Source: Allantophomopsis cytisporea (lineage: Eukaryota > Ascomycota > Leotiomycetes > Phacidiales > Phacidiaceae). From it: a stretch of 64,000 nt of DNA. The stretch covers positions 806,001 through 870,000 of the forward strand of contig CP103033.1 in the NCBI GenBank assembly GCA_024752435.1. Reading direction: 5' to 3'. A program made the translations under genes and the position numbers. A model generated the notes under the pieces. It searched no databases, was not told where the DNA came from, and saw only the letters and a list, made by a program, of their open reading frames with translations. Shown piece by piece: positions 1 through 9,652 of the stretch (positions within the stretch are counted from its first letter, which is position 1; every line of letters starts with the position of its first letter).

Positions 1-3000
1 GCGGAAATGCCGATACCACCCAGGCTGATACCTTGATCAACGGGCTCACCTTCGTCTCCGCTTCGTCGTTACGGGAGGTTGAAAACCTGGTGACGAGAGA
101 ATTCAGCGCCGATCCGAATATACACAGAAACCCAAACGTGAATGTGGTCGGAGATGGGAAATTCTCGACAGGAGGGAGTCAGGCAGTCAGCTTTGACTGG
201 TCATGGAAATGGAAGCCTCCGAAGCCTGCGGAGGACAGGGGAGGTGGTTGGCGCAACACTTGCAGCTTTGTGGAATACGATCAACGGGCACATAAGTTGG
301 ATACTCTGGCTAGCTTTTCTTTCTGGGTCGCAAACACACATATATCGCCGCCCAGCATCGGATATCCGTCTCCCACGTTGGAGGTCACACTGCCACCTAG
401 GCTGCGAGTGCCATCTTCGCAATCAGTTGATTCCAAGATAAGTGGGGCTGAATCCGGAAAGGATGAGGAAGATGGTTCTCCGATAACGACTATCCCGGAA
501 AGCGGATTTCCCCTGAATCAGAGCAGCACAAGGGATACCGCATTATCTATGAATACCATGAAGACGGTTGATGTGTCTTGCTCACGACCAGGAGAGGACA
601 TGAGCTCTACTGAGGATGGCCCACTTTTCCGCGCCACCATGAAAGCACTCGAGCAGAAAACTGGAAACATGCGAGCACGAATGAAGAAAGTCCTGAAAAA
701 GGCTGAAGCAGCGCATGCCGCCCAGACCGAGTGCAATGAAGCATTTTCCAATTTTATGAACGCATTACGAGAAGCCTCTTCGTCCAACGCAAATGCTGTA
801 CAACCGGCACTCGAACATTATTTCGACAAAATTGCTAGAGAGATATTGCTTTATGAGCAGCAGAATGCTACAAATTTACACAAGATCATTATAGATCCGT
901 TAACCAAACTCTATACCATCGATATCAAGCAGGCAGAATCGAAAAAGCGGGACTTTGAAGAGGAAAGCAAAGATTATTATGCTTATCTTTCACGCTATCT
1001 TGGTCAACGTCAGGACTCACTCAAAGAGAAGAAGCGTATTGAAAGTGATTCGAAATACCAGACGAAGAGACGGAATTTTGAGTTGAAGCGCTTCGACTAT
1101 TCGTCGTTCATGCAAGATCTCCATGGAGGACGAAAGGAACAGGAGGTTTTATCGTATTTAACAAAGTATGCCGGTGCACAGACGCGAGGATATTTAGATA
1201 CTGCAAAGAAGGTCGAGGATATGCTTCCTCAATTGGAGGCCTTGAGCAGTGAGGTAGAGCAAGCGAACAAAGACTTCCAAAACCAACGGACTGAGCGAGA
1301 AGGCAAACGACGTACTTTGGAATTGAGCACTAAAACCTATATCGAGCCTGATTCAATTTCTCAAGTACCGCTGATGCCACCTCTTACTATCCAAAACGGC
1401 TTCAGTGGTGGGGTATCTGAGTTTGGCCTCCATAGAGCAGATACCGGAGGTACTTCGCTGAGAGCAGCATCTGGAAACGGCACCATCTTTACCCCAGGAT
1501 CATCAGGAGGACCCGTGTCTCCCATTTCTGAGTATCCCCGGTCTCCAGGGGGGATGTCCAACGCTCCAAGTATTGGGAGTCCAGGCAACAATGCCAAATT
1601 CAGGGGCATCCGTGATCTCGAAGAGAAGGATTACACGACGCTCACGACTAGCGAGAAGAACAATACACAGCGTAAAGAGGGTCTTTTGTGGGCACTGAGT
1701 AGACCCGGGAGTCATGCGGATCCTAAGGGTCTGAATAAGCAAGCGTGGCACAAGTAAGTATTTGTGGGTTTGATTGTCGAATAATAGCTGACTTGTTATA
1801 GATTTTGGATTGTTCTCGACCAGGGCAAATTATCAGAATATAGTAATTGGAAACAGAGACTAGATCTCCATATGGAGCCCATTGATTTGCGAATGGCTTC
1901 TGTTCGCGAAGCTCGCAATGCTGAACGCCGCTTTTGTTTCGAAGTCATTACGCCACAATACAAGAGAGTTTATCAAGCGACTTCCGAAGAAGACATGAAT
2001 AACTGGATATCCTCAATCAACAACGCACTTCAGAGTGCTGTTGAGGGTCGAGGATTGATGGCAGTTATGCCAGACTCTCCACCACCTCCACCAGAGACTT
2101 CCGGATCCTCACTTCGTCGTGATATTGGGTCTATCCTCACTGGCAAAAGTTCCTTGAGCCATCATAATAGCAGTGCTGCCTCAACGTCGGCCAATGCCAA
2201 CTCCCAGAGTGTATTCCGACGGACAACCGTTGGAGCAAGGCCACCCTATCAACGCGCAAACAGTCAAACTTACGATGCAGAACCAGACAAACTCCTACAC
2301 CTTCTTCGGGATACTGATCAGGGCAACTGCTGGTGTGCAGACTGTGGTTCAGGGATTAAGACAGAATGGGTCTCAATAAATCTCGGAATCATTCTGTGCA
2401 TCGAATGCAGTGGAATTCACCGCTCTCTCGGTACTCATATCTCCAAGGTTCGCTCTCTGACATTGGATATCAAGTCTTTTACGACCGACATCGTGGACCT
2501 TCTTCTGTTAGTAGGCAATCGTGTCTCCAACATGGTTTGGGAAGCGCGCCTCGACCAAACCACAAAGCCATCGCCTCAGGCGAGTCGCGAACAGCGACTC
2601 AAATTCATCACCTCCAAGTATGTTGATAAAGCGTATGTGGAGCCCATCTCTTCTACGTTATCACGCTATGCAACTCCCGACGAGACACTTCTGGCAGCCG
2701 TCAAGAAAAACGACATCCAGCAAGTCATCTATGCACTCGCCCTTAAAGCCAACCCGAACGTGACAGACAGATCACGCGGAACACACGTCATCTTCCTTGC
2801 ACTCGCAGCCGCGGATCCGGCATCACCCAGCTCTACAGCAACAACTACATCGTCTCATTCACGCACCGACTCAACAACTGTTAAGCCTTTCCCAGTCGCG
2901 GAACTCCTGGTTCAGAACGGCGCTGATATCCCAAGTACTCTACCTGCGTTCCCGCTCAGTCGAGGAGCAACTCTATACCTTGATCAAAAGGCGGGCAGGG

Positions 3001-3149
3001 CAACAACCTCATCTTCCAATGGCAGCGGAGACACACTTGGAGCCCTACCAAATGTCAGTATGGACAAAGCGCGTGATAGAGAGACACGCCTGCAGAAGAG
3101 AGTCAGTGCCGGTGGTAGGTTGGCCAAGGCGCCTATTCTGGAACGGTGA
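1..3149 (+). CDS. BAR-PH-ArfGAP-ankyrin protein (Csx2/ACAP type), 5' end missing
   Basis: Probable GTPase-activating protein for Arf GTPases at membranes of the secretory or endocytic pathway. The frame is open from base 3, so the N-terminus lies outside the window; 1032 residues are visible. Exons are 1-1753 and 1802-3149; the 48-nt intron (GTAAGT..TAG) preserves the frame. Domain order: an N-terminal unassigned part; a BAR-like helical region at about nt 620-1250; a PH domain at about nt 1670-2050, split by the intron; an ArfGAP zinc finger at about nt 2296-2660; and ankyrin-like sequence near nt 2680-2960. The zinc finger has CADC and CIEC cysteine pairs, followed by GIHRSLGTH, which carries the arginine finger. 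The PxW of many ArfGAPs reads TEW here, as I recall in fungal members. BAR plus PH plus ArfGAP plus ankyrin is the ACAP/Csx2 layout. The family call is firm; the exact Arf substrate cannot be read. Confidence 0.9.
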
Positions 3150-3788
3150 CGCTGGAAGGCGTATGATTTGATGACATGGTGTTGATATGGGCGTTGTTCT
3201 CAGGGGCTCTGTTTTTGTTTATCCCGTCTGTTTTCTTGGCCAGCATGTTTTTTTTTTTTGAATCCGCGCTTCCTCTCATTCTCCTCTGTGTTTCTTTTCC
3301 CCTCTTTTGTCCTCTCTTATATGGAGCTATGTTGCTTGAGCGATTGATGGTGGCAAGTGTGTGAGTAGGCTTGGATAGGCGGGCGGCTAATTATTGAAGA
3401 TATGGTTATGGTTCATCAATCAAGGGCATGAGTGTAGTATTCTCAGCAAGGCATTTAAAATAGTATTGAGTTAAAATCGTTCCCGACGAACCTGTTTGAC
3501 TTTGAGATCCCAAGTATCTGCTTAATCGAGTGTGTTTGAAGTCACTCATTGGTGTTGCACGATAAGAAATTTAAGCATATCAATAAACACAATCAGTAGA
3601 TCGCGGCTCCTAACCTCGCTACCCGTACACCACCAATTCTTTCGCTCAACGGGCTCTAGCTCCCGCGCGGGTACTGCAGTAACGGTCGCGTCATTGCGAG
3701 CTTTCGTGCTAACTTTCGAGCTCGACTCCAGCATCAGCTTCAGCTTTGAAGTCCAATTGTTACAACACCGATTGAGCGCTCCACCACC
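3150..3788. other. Intergenic, no gene seen
   Basis: 3' flank of the ArfGAP gene and upstream region of the M20 peptidase. It holds a run of about 11 T near 3248. A short hydrophobic frame across that run is best explained by T-rich sequence. I see nothing else. Confidence 0.6.
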
Positions 3789-4973
3789 ATGAGGAGCTCT
3801 CTTCTCTACCTGTTGGCTCTAGCAGCCAGCACCGTCTCAGCAATTCCTCAATCACAACCTCAGTCTCAACCACAAGTCCAATCTCCAATCACCTCTCATA
3901 CCGACGCATCCTCTTCCTCCACCAAAGCCCTCATTGCCCTCCACCGCGAGCTCGTCCAACGCTCCTCAATCACCGGCAATGAGCACGATGTTGGCACTTG
4001 GCTGATCCATTACCTGCGCGCCGCAAACTTCACTGTTGAGAAGCAGGACGTGCCAGACACCTCCTCCAACTCCAAGAGTGGGGGCAGATTCAACATCCTT
4101 GCCTACCCAGGCTCGCAGCGCCGCACCACGACACTAGTATCCTCACATATCGATACAGTCCCACCGTTCTGGCCATACGAGGTCCGCGGATCTCAAATCT
4201 GGGGCCGCGGCACCGTCGACGCAAAGGGCAGCGTAGCGACGCAGATCGCCGCGGTAATCTCGCTCCTCACCACGAAGGAGATCGGCGAGGGCGACGTAGC
4301 GCTGCTCTTCGTCGTGGGCGAGGAGACGGGCGGCGACGGCATGATCGCGGCCAACGACCTGGGCTTGAGCTGGGACACGGTCATCTTCGGCGAGCCCACC
4401 GAGCTCAAGCTGGCGAGTGGCCACAAGGGCATTCTGCACCTGACTATCAGCGCCAAGGGCAAGGCCGGCCACTCTGGATACCCCGAGCTGGGCAAGAACG
4501 CAAATGCTATGCTTGTGCCCGCGCTGCATGCGCTGCTTACGGCTGAGTTCCCGAGCAGCGAGAAGTACGGCAATACGACGCTCAACGTTGGCGTTATGGG
4601 CGGTGGCGTTGCGGCCAATGTCATTGCTGAGGATGCGTTTGCGCAGATTGGCATTCGGATTGCCGCGGGGACGCCGAAGGATGTGGAGAAGGTTGTGCTG
4701 GACACCGTAGCGGCGACTGGGGAGGAATTGGATCTGAAGTTCACTCCGGGATATCCGCCTGTCGATATCGATGCTGATGTGCCTGGCTTCGAGAACTTTA
4801 CTGTTAATTATGGAACAGATATTCCGAATTTGAAGGGTGATCATAAGAGGTATCTTTATGGACCCGGCGCTATTCTTGTAGCACATTCGGATCACGAACA
4901 TCTTGAGATTCAGGATTTAGTGGACGCTGTCGAGGGGTACAAAACGCTGATTAGAGCGTCTCTTAAGAAATAG
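3789..4973 (+). CDS. Secreted M20-family metallopeptidase (carboxypeptidase/deacylase type)
   Basis: A 394-residue intronless protein. Residues 1-18 form a clear signal peptide (SLLYLLALAASTVSA), followed by a Gln/Pro/Ser-rich linker, so secretion is likely. The M20 metal site is visible: SHIDTVPPF (H120, D122), GTVDAKG (D144), GEETGGDGM (E178 as general base, E179 as ligand), GEPTE, GHSGYPELGKNANAM in the dimerisation region, and AHSDHEH near residue 371. Length and motif order fit the M20A/ArgE-like group, which contains di-zinc exopeptidases and N-acyl amino acid hydrolases; the substrate is not predictable. The start has A at -3 (CACCATG). The stretch at about 4190-4480 is much richer in G/C-ending codons than the two ends. 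It converges on the HAD gene with 250 bp between the stop codons. Confidence 0.88.
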   Translation: MRSSLLYLLALAASTVSAIPQSQPQSQPQVQSPITSHTDASSSSTKALIALHRELVQRSSITGNEHDVGTWLIHYLRAANFTVEKQDVPDTSSNSKSGGRFNILAYPGSQRRTTTLVSSHIDTVPPFWPYEVRGSQIWGRGTVDAKGSVATQIAAVISLLTTKEIGEGDVALLFVVGEETGGDGMIAANDLGLSWDTVIFGEPTELKLASGHKGILHLTISAKGKAGHSGYPELGKNANAMLVPALHALLTAEFPSSEKYGNTTLNVGVMGGGVAANVIAEDAFAQIGIRIAAGTPKDVEKVVLDTVAATGEELDLKFTPGYPPVDIDADVPGFENFTVNYGTDIPNLKGDHKRYLYGPGAILVAHSDHEHLEIQDLVDAVEGYKTLIRASLKK

Positions 4974-5223
4974 GTCATTCAGTGTAAATTTATGTAGTTG
5001 TACATATGTTGCATAGTTTCAATGAACATTACATCCTTGTCTTGTTTTAGCTCATCACAGGAGAATGCAAAAGTGGTTTGAATGATAACATTCTACTACC
5101 TGCTTGTATCTTAACATGCAGCACAGTTATTTACACTGCCTTCATTTGATGTAAACCAAGTTAACTCCCGCATCAATCGCTTGTGAGACTCCAATACCCA
5201 ATCATTCGATGTGCCCCCTCCAC

Positions 5224-6963
5224 TCAATCAATGTCCATACGATCTTCGGTCTTGACAGCTTTCTTACTTGGGGTAGCAACATCAGATGCGTCTTCCACAG
5301 TAGTATCCATCTCTTTTCCTCCCTCCGATACCTGCTTATTCTCATCTATTTTCTCCGACGGTGAATCCAGGACTATCTGAATCCCACGCTGCGTCGCCTG
5401 TGAGCTTCTCCTAGCCTTACAAGCCGCCATTGGCGCCCAAATATCCTCGTCCTCAGATGGACTTATGTAGCTGTCTTCGGTGACACCACCCCATTCAGAG
5501 GTCGCAACATCGCCCTCGGTAACGGCGCTTGCCCTCTCCTTCTCGGCCTGCAATTCCTCGAGCGTTCTCTTAAATCCTTGACGGCGCTGGAAAGTCTCCA
5601 TCTTCTCCTGCTCTCTTGCTCTCTCCAAGGCAGCCAAGTGTCTGTTAAGCTTTTCGAGCTCTTCATCGTCGTCGACTTCTTGGAGTGCTTCTCTCTTTGC
5701 ATGGAGCCGCTCCTGTGCGAGACGCTCTGTCTCTGCCAGACGCTCCCTCGTCGCCCGGTCGGCTTCGCGCTGCCGCCTTCTCTTTTCGTCATAATCTTTT
5801 TTGTCGGCTTCCTGCCACTTCTGACACTCCGCATCGCGCTCCACCTGCTTTTCATGTTCGATCTCGTTGTAAATGGAGTGAATACGCGCATCGTCTTCTT
5901 GCCAATGTTCCTTAAGAGGTTTGCCACTTTCCTTGTGGACCTGCTTCTCCATCTCCGGAATACTGAAGAACAGCTCTGTGTTAGCAATCTCAGAGAAATC
6001 AGTCGCCCAGTAGAACTGAGCGTTTCGGGCGGTTTGACCTTGAGAGAAATTCAGAGGCATGCTAGAAAATCTAGGGATAGCCGATATATGCTGGGGATAG
6101 ATGCGCATACGTCTCAGCTCACCAATAATGCTGTGGTCCTTGTTCTTGTCCTTGATCATCACGACCGCCACGTCGGCCGCCTGCATAGCTGCCAAATCGT
6201 TGAGTGAATCGCCGATATAGACATACGTGTGACAAGTGCCCGCGAAGCCACGGTTGTCAACGTTAAGACCATCATATAGTAGCTTGAACATCGCCTTAGC
6301 CTTATCTTCGGGTCCTATGAGTCTCGAATCGCCTCCGCCTCTCCGGAAGGTGACGTGCTTGGATGGTGTAATTTTACCGTCAAATCCACAGATCTCGCCA
6401 TCGGCTACATCGATCTGGTTCGCCATGGTTGCAACATCTCCATACCCAGAGATCTTCATGATGTCCCAGATGAACTCTTTGCACCAATTCACAGAGACAA
6501 TCCCGATACAAGAGTCCTTACTGCGAGTCATTGCTGCATCCACCAGCTCGCGCAGCCCAGGTCGAAACTTTAACTCGCCACTTTCAAGGACAAATTCAGC
6601 TGTCGCGCGGATTTGTCGTCTGTTGAAGCCCTTGAATATGCCGCTATCGTAGACGCGGTCAAGAGACTGTTCCTCGACTATGTTGCGACGCTCGCGGTAA
6701 TTAAGCTCCAGTTGGGGGTTGGTCCTCCATTCTTTGCGGGCTCTGTTAGCAGAATATGTCTCGTCAAAGAGTTGAAGGTCTTTCATGTATTCCAGGCATA
6801 CTTTCTGCCATTTCGGGCAGGGCCATTCATGACCAATGTGGTTGTGTCTGCAAGCAGCTTGAGCGAGGATTTCAATGGTGTCTTTGTTGGTTATGGTCTC
6901 GTCGAAGTCGAAGATCAATGCTATGGGTTGGGTATTGCGTCTGTCTTCCCATCTGACGGCCAT
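5224..6963 (-). CDS. HAD-superfamily hydrolase with long charged coiled-coil tail
   Basis: A 579-residue intronless protein. The N-terminal half is a HAD phosphatase-like domain. Motif I is FDFDETITNKDT (nucleophile D19, acid D21), motif II the serine in GIVSVNWCKEF, and motif IV YIGDSLNDLAAM. These resemble phosphoserine-phosphatase-like HAD enzymes and suggest phosphate-monoester hydrolysis; the substrate is unknown. From about residue 370 to 510 the sequence is extremely rich in Glu, Arg, Lys and Gln and should form a coiled coil or single long helix. An acidic Ser/Asp/Glu-rich tail follows. The start at 6963 (ACCATGG context) was chosen. An ATG 32 codons upstream in frame is possible but adds only low-complexity sequence that looks like 5' UTR. 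Confidence 0.82.
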   Translation of the reverse strand: MAVRWEDRRNTQPIALIFDFDETITNKDTIEILAQAACRHNHIGHEWPCPKWQKVCLEYMKDLQLFDETYSANRARKEWRTNPQLELNYRERRNIVEEQSLDRVYDSGIFKGFNRRQIRATAEFVLESGELKFRPGLRELVDAAMTRSKDSCIGIVSVNWCKEFIWDIMKISGYGDVATMANQIDVADGEICGFDGKITPSKHVTFRRGGGDSRLIGPEDKAKAMFKLLYDGLNVDNRGFAGTCHTYVYIGDSLNDLAAMQAADVAVVMIKDKNKDHSIIGELRRMRIYPQHISAIPRFSSMPLNFSQGQTARNAQFYWATDFSEIANTELFFSIPEMEKQVHKESGKPLKEHWQEDDARIHSIYNEIEHEKQVERDAECQKWQEADKKDYDEKRRRQREADRATRERLAETERLAQERLHAKREALQEVDDDEELEKLNRHLAALERAREQEKMETFQRRQGFKRTLEELQAEKERASAVTEGDVATSEWGGVTEDSYISPSEDEDIWAPMAACKARRSSQATQRGIQIVLDSPSEKIDENKQVSEGGKEMDTTVEDASDVATPSKKAVKTEDRMDID

Positions 6964-7704
6964 GGTTGTTAGATTGGAATCTTGATGTGGATGTGTGCTT
7001 GGCGTGATATTGATGACGGTAGGGTCTGGGGTTGAAGAAAGGAAGAAAGAAATAGGCAAAGCAGAGAATTTGTATTATCATGACTCTATTGTTGTTTTCA
7101 AATGTATAATGGATAACAAATTATGAGTTGTATTAGAAAATTTTGTTGACGCACCCTTCACTAGTGTCGATATAACTTGCGGAAATCACGGCGTGTCCAT
7201 CTTCTTTCCTCCCCTCCGTATATACAGATGCGACATCACTCTTAAGTTGTTGCATGCTCTACGACACTCTGCACGGTTTTGACAGCAACATGAAGGGGAA
7301 TGGCGACGGAAGTGAAATGTCGTCGACATAACCAGATGCTAGCGCGACATAAACGAGACAATTTCCTGAACAGGTAATGAATGAGAATATTTTGGGTGTT
7401 CAATACATACACGATTAATTTTGCTCAATAGATTTTTCAGTTGAGCGAAAAGACTTACTCATATCAATCTTTTCTTTCTCTTTTGGCTAAGGGTAGAATT
7501 AAATAGAATATTTCGTCATACTTATTCAGGGGGGTTTTGTAAACATATTTGTTTATTTGTCAGAGTTAGGAGCAATTTACATTGCACACGACTAGAGATG
7601 GAAGTGATAATGAACTTTTTCGAAATTGCCTTATCGTGACACCACCAACTCACTATTATATAATGCAAAAAGATATACTAGATGCATGTGAGACGCAAAA
7701 ATAA
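6964..7704. other. Intergenic, no protein gene seen
   Basis: Upstream region of the HAD gene, AT-rich, with no frame of interest. The Pol III terminator of the tRNA-like gene lies at its far end. Confidence 0.5.
7697..7701 (-). terminator. Pol III T5 terminator
   Basis: Five T on the minus strand start three bases past the last base of the tRNA-like gene, the expected place and form of an RNA polymerase III stop. Confidence 0.7.
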
Positions 7705-7845
7705 CGGACTTGCTGGGAATCGAACCCAGGTCTTCAACTGGAACTGCCTTGGCAAACCATCGCAGTCGCTCCCCTGTGGCTTCACACAAGTGTGAAGCTC
7801 GAAGAGATACTTCGTCGATATACTATACCACTGTACTACAAGCCC
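7705..7845 (-). tRNA. tRNA-like Pol III gene, isotype unclear, about 70-nt insert in the anticodon region
   Basis: The 141-nt minus-strand element has a tRNA frame. The acceptor stem pairs GGGCTTG with CAAGTCC (one G-T), followed by discriminator G. The D arm is GTAC..GTAT with an A box (TAGTACAGTGG). The T arm is CTGGG-TTCGATT-CCCAG with a perfect B box (GGTTCGATTCC). A T5 terminator follows directly. TCGAC can pair with GTTGA as the anticodon stem, but the bases after TCGAC are GAAGTAT, so the T33 of a normal anticodon loop is missing and no anticodon reads out cleanly. The 70-odd bases between the stem halves can fold into three hairpins: CGAAG/CTTCG, GCTTCACAC/GTGTGAAGC, and ACTGC/GCAGT enclosing TGG/CCA. 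It may be an intron-containing tRNA with unusual splice geometry, a tRNA pseudogene, or a tRNA-derived non-coding RNA. The 3' half resembles Gln-type tRNAs. Confidence 0.65.
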
Positions 7846-8177
7846 TACTTCTGTGTTGAATCACCGTATTGTACGTTAAAACGCATACGGGAGCGGAATT
7901 TCATGTTGAGGAAAGTGGACAGCATTTATTGTTTGCTTTCACTTGCATGACATAGTATGGCATCTGAGGGCACGAATGTGACTGAACATCATGATGACAA
8001 TGTCAACCGTTAGAAAGAACCTTTCTAGAAGGTTTGAAACCTGTTCTCCGTTCAGGAAATATATGTTATATATCAAACTACAATCAGCTGGCGACGCGTC
8101 TAAACCAGTGCACATGTGAGGGCTTTTACTAAAGATTCCGGAGATCAAGTCATGCATTGCTATTCATAACAGGAGGA
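7846..8177. other. Intergenic, no gene seen
   Basis: Upstream flank of the tRNA-like gene and 3' flank of the methyltransferase gene. I see nothing that looks coding. Confidence 0.5.
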
Positions 8178-9203
8178 CTACTGTGTAGTCTGAGCCTTAA
8201 CAAAAGTACCTAAAGTGAAAGGGAGGACACTCCACTCCATAGACTTATCCAGAGTGACACTTTCCCACTCGCCCACAGATCTCAAGATCGCCTCCGTATC
8301 CTGATTAAGTCTACAATTACCAGTGAAAAAGGTCCAACCAAGCATAGAATACACAATCTGCGTAAGCCTACCCAAAAGGCTACCCCCGCCAGCACCATAA
8401 GCATTCTTCACGTGCTCCCGAATGATAAGCTTACCACCCGGCTTAAGTAGATGGTAAAGGGTCTCCATTGTCTCCTCCGGATTTGGTACGCCGCATAGGA
8501 CTCTGATAGATACAATTGTATCGAAGATCTCCATGTCCGAGTTGCCCTTCAAAAGGCCAGCCTTTGCGAGCGTGGGAATGAGTGATTCGGGTTCAGCACC
8601 GCAAAGCAATGGAACATATTTGTCTTGCATGTTGGCACCCTCAATGCTCCTCTTCAACGCTTTGTGAAGCTGCAGGACCGGCTCAGCGCCATAAATCACC
8701 GTGATATCTGGCGATGTGAAGTATGGAATGAAGCAGCCGGTCCCGGGGCCGAGATCCAGGACAGTTCCTGTAGCGGTGGCGAGGACAGGTGGAAGAAGGG
8801 CCTGAGTGCCTATGAGAGGTGGGATCTCAGAGCTGGTGCCAGTGGTTGGAGGAGCTTCGAGGTGTTAGTTGACGATGTCACACGCAGGAAAGAAAGCACG
8901 TACTGATCTTCTCCCAGAAATTGGAAAAGGCTTTGTCACGAACGCTCTGCAGGTCCAGAAGACCGGCTGGATTGCGCTCTAAGAATATCGTGGAGAAAAC
9001 CTGGACGATAAAGTCTGCTCTGGTCAGCAATTGGAAATATGGTAGGCATTATAACCAATAGGTGAGGGAAGGACACCAATGGGAAAACCAAAAAAAGCTT
9101 ATGGGGAAATAGATCAGCTGAACTTACAGTAGATACTATAACACAGAAAACCTCCAGGGACTATAAAGTCCTGTAAACGTTCATATAATGTGGGACTCAT
9201 CAT
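8178..9203 (-). CDS. SAM-dependent methyltransferase (fungal class I, METTL7-like layout)
   Basis: Three exons on the minus strand, 9203-9128, 9017-8904 and 8854-8178, give 288 residues. Introns are 110 nt (GTAAGT..) and 49 nt (GTACGT.. with a CTAAC branch site); phases fit at both joints. The acceptor of intron 1 is the weaker call. SAM-binding motif I is TVLDLGPGTGCF, followed by VIYGAEP at the end of strand 2 and, later, LLKPGGKLIIREHV, the usual post-motif region. The first exon holds an aromatic, partly hydrophobic segment that may touch membranes. These features fit a small-molecule or lipid methyltransferase of the fungal methyltransferase-domain group; the substrate is unknown. ATGATG at 9203 gives two adjacent possible starts. 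It lies head to tail with the prenyltransferase gene upstream. Confidence 0.82.
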
Positions 9204-9652
9204 GAAATTGTGCTTCAACGTTTCGATAAAATTTAGAAGAGGTATACTGGAAATGGTGGTGTGAAAGTGGGAGGGAACTCCATTTTATATAAAGGGCGGC
9301 GTCGGCCAGGTGCGGAATTGAGCCTCGTTAAACTTCATGGACCTCGTGGACCATTCCGCAAATCTATGATTCGCAGGGAGATAACAAGGTACGAACGCCA
9401 ATATTATGCAGCTGACGTGGGAAATGAAGGTTTTATAGGTTGGTAAAGTCGGTGTAAAGATGGCCAACATTTTATTGTGGCTCAAAAGGGTATCTTATTC
9501 TGATCTACTATTAAACATTTATGTTGTCTAGGTGCACTTCTGTGGTCTGCTTGCTTGATATTAGACGCTATAAGATATGCAGCAGCTCTAATCGAGAGGC
9601 ATCTCAAATCCTTCGTTCGAGGGAAGTCTATCACCTCCCTATTCCATACGGA
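9204..9652. other. Intergenic, no gene seen
   Basis: Upstream region of the methyltransferase gene, with a TATATAAAG-like stretch on the minus strand near 9285-9293, and the 3' flank of the prenyltransferase gene. No convincing frame. Confidence 0.45.

Noticed and set aside
3176..3364. Short hydrophobic frame after the ArfGAP gene
   Set aside because: Explained by T-rich 3' UTR sequence, including an 11-T run.
4143..4901. 252-codon minus-strand frame inside the M20 peptidase gene
   Set aside because: It lies antisense to a well-supported gene and follows from its GC-rich codons. The product has no domain pattern.
5578..6207. 209-codon plus-strand frame
   Set aside because: Antisense shadow of the HAD protein's coiled-coil and linker region. 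Its Leu-rich look comes from reading Glu/Lys codons in reverse.
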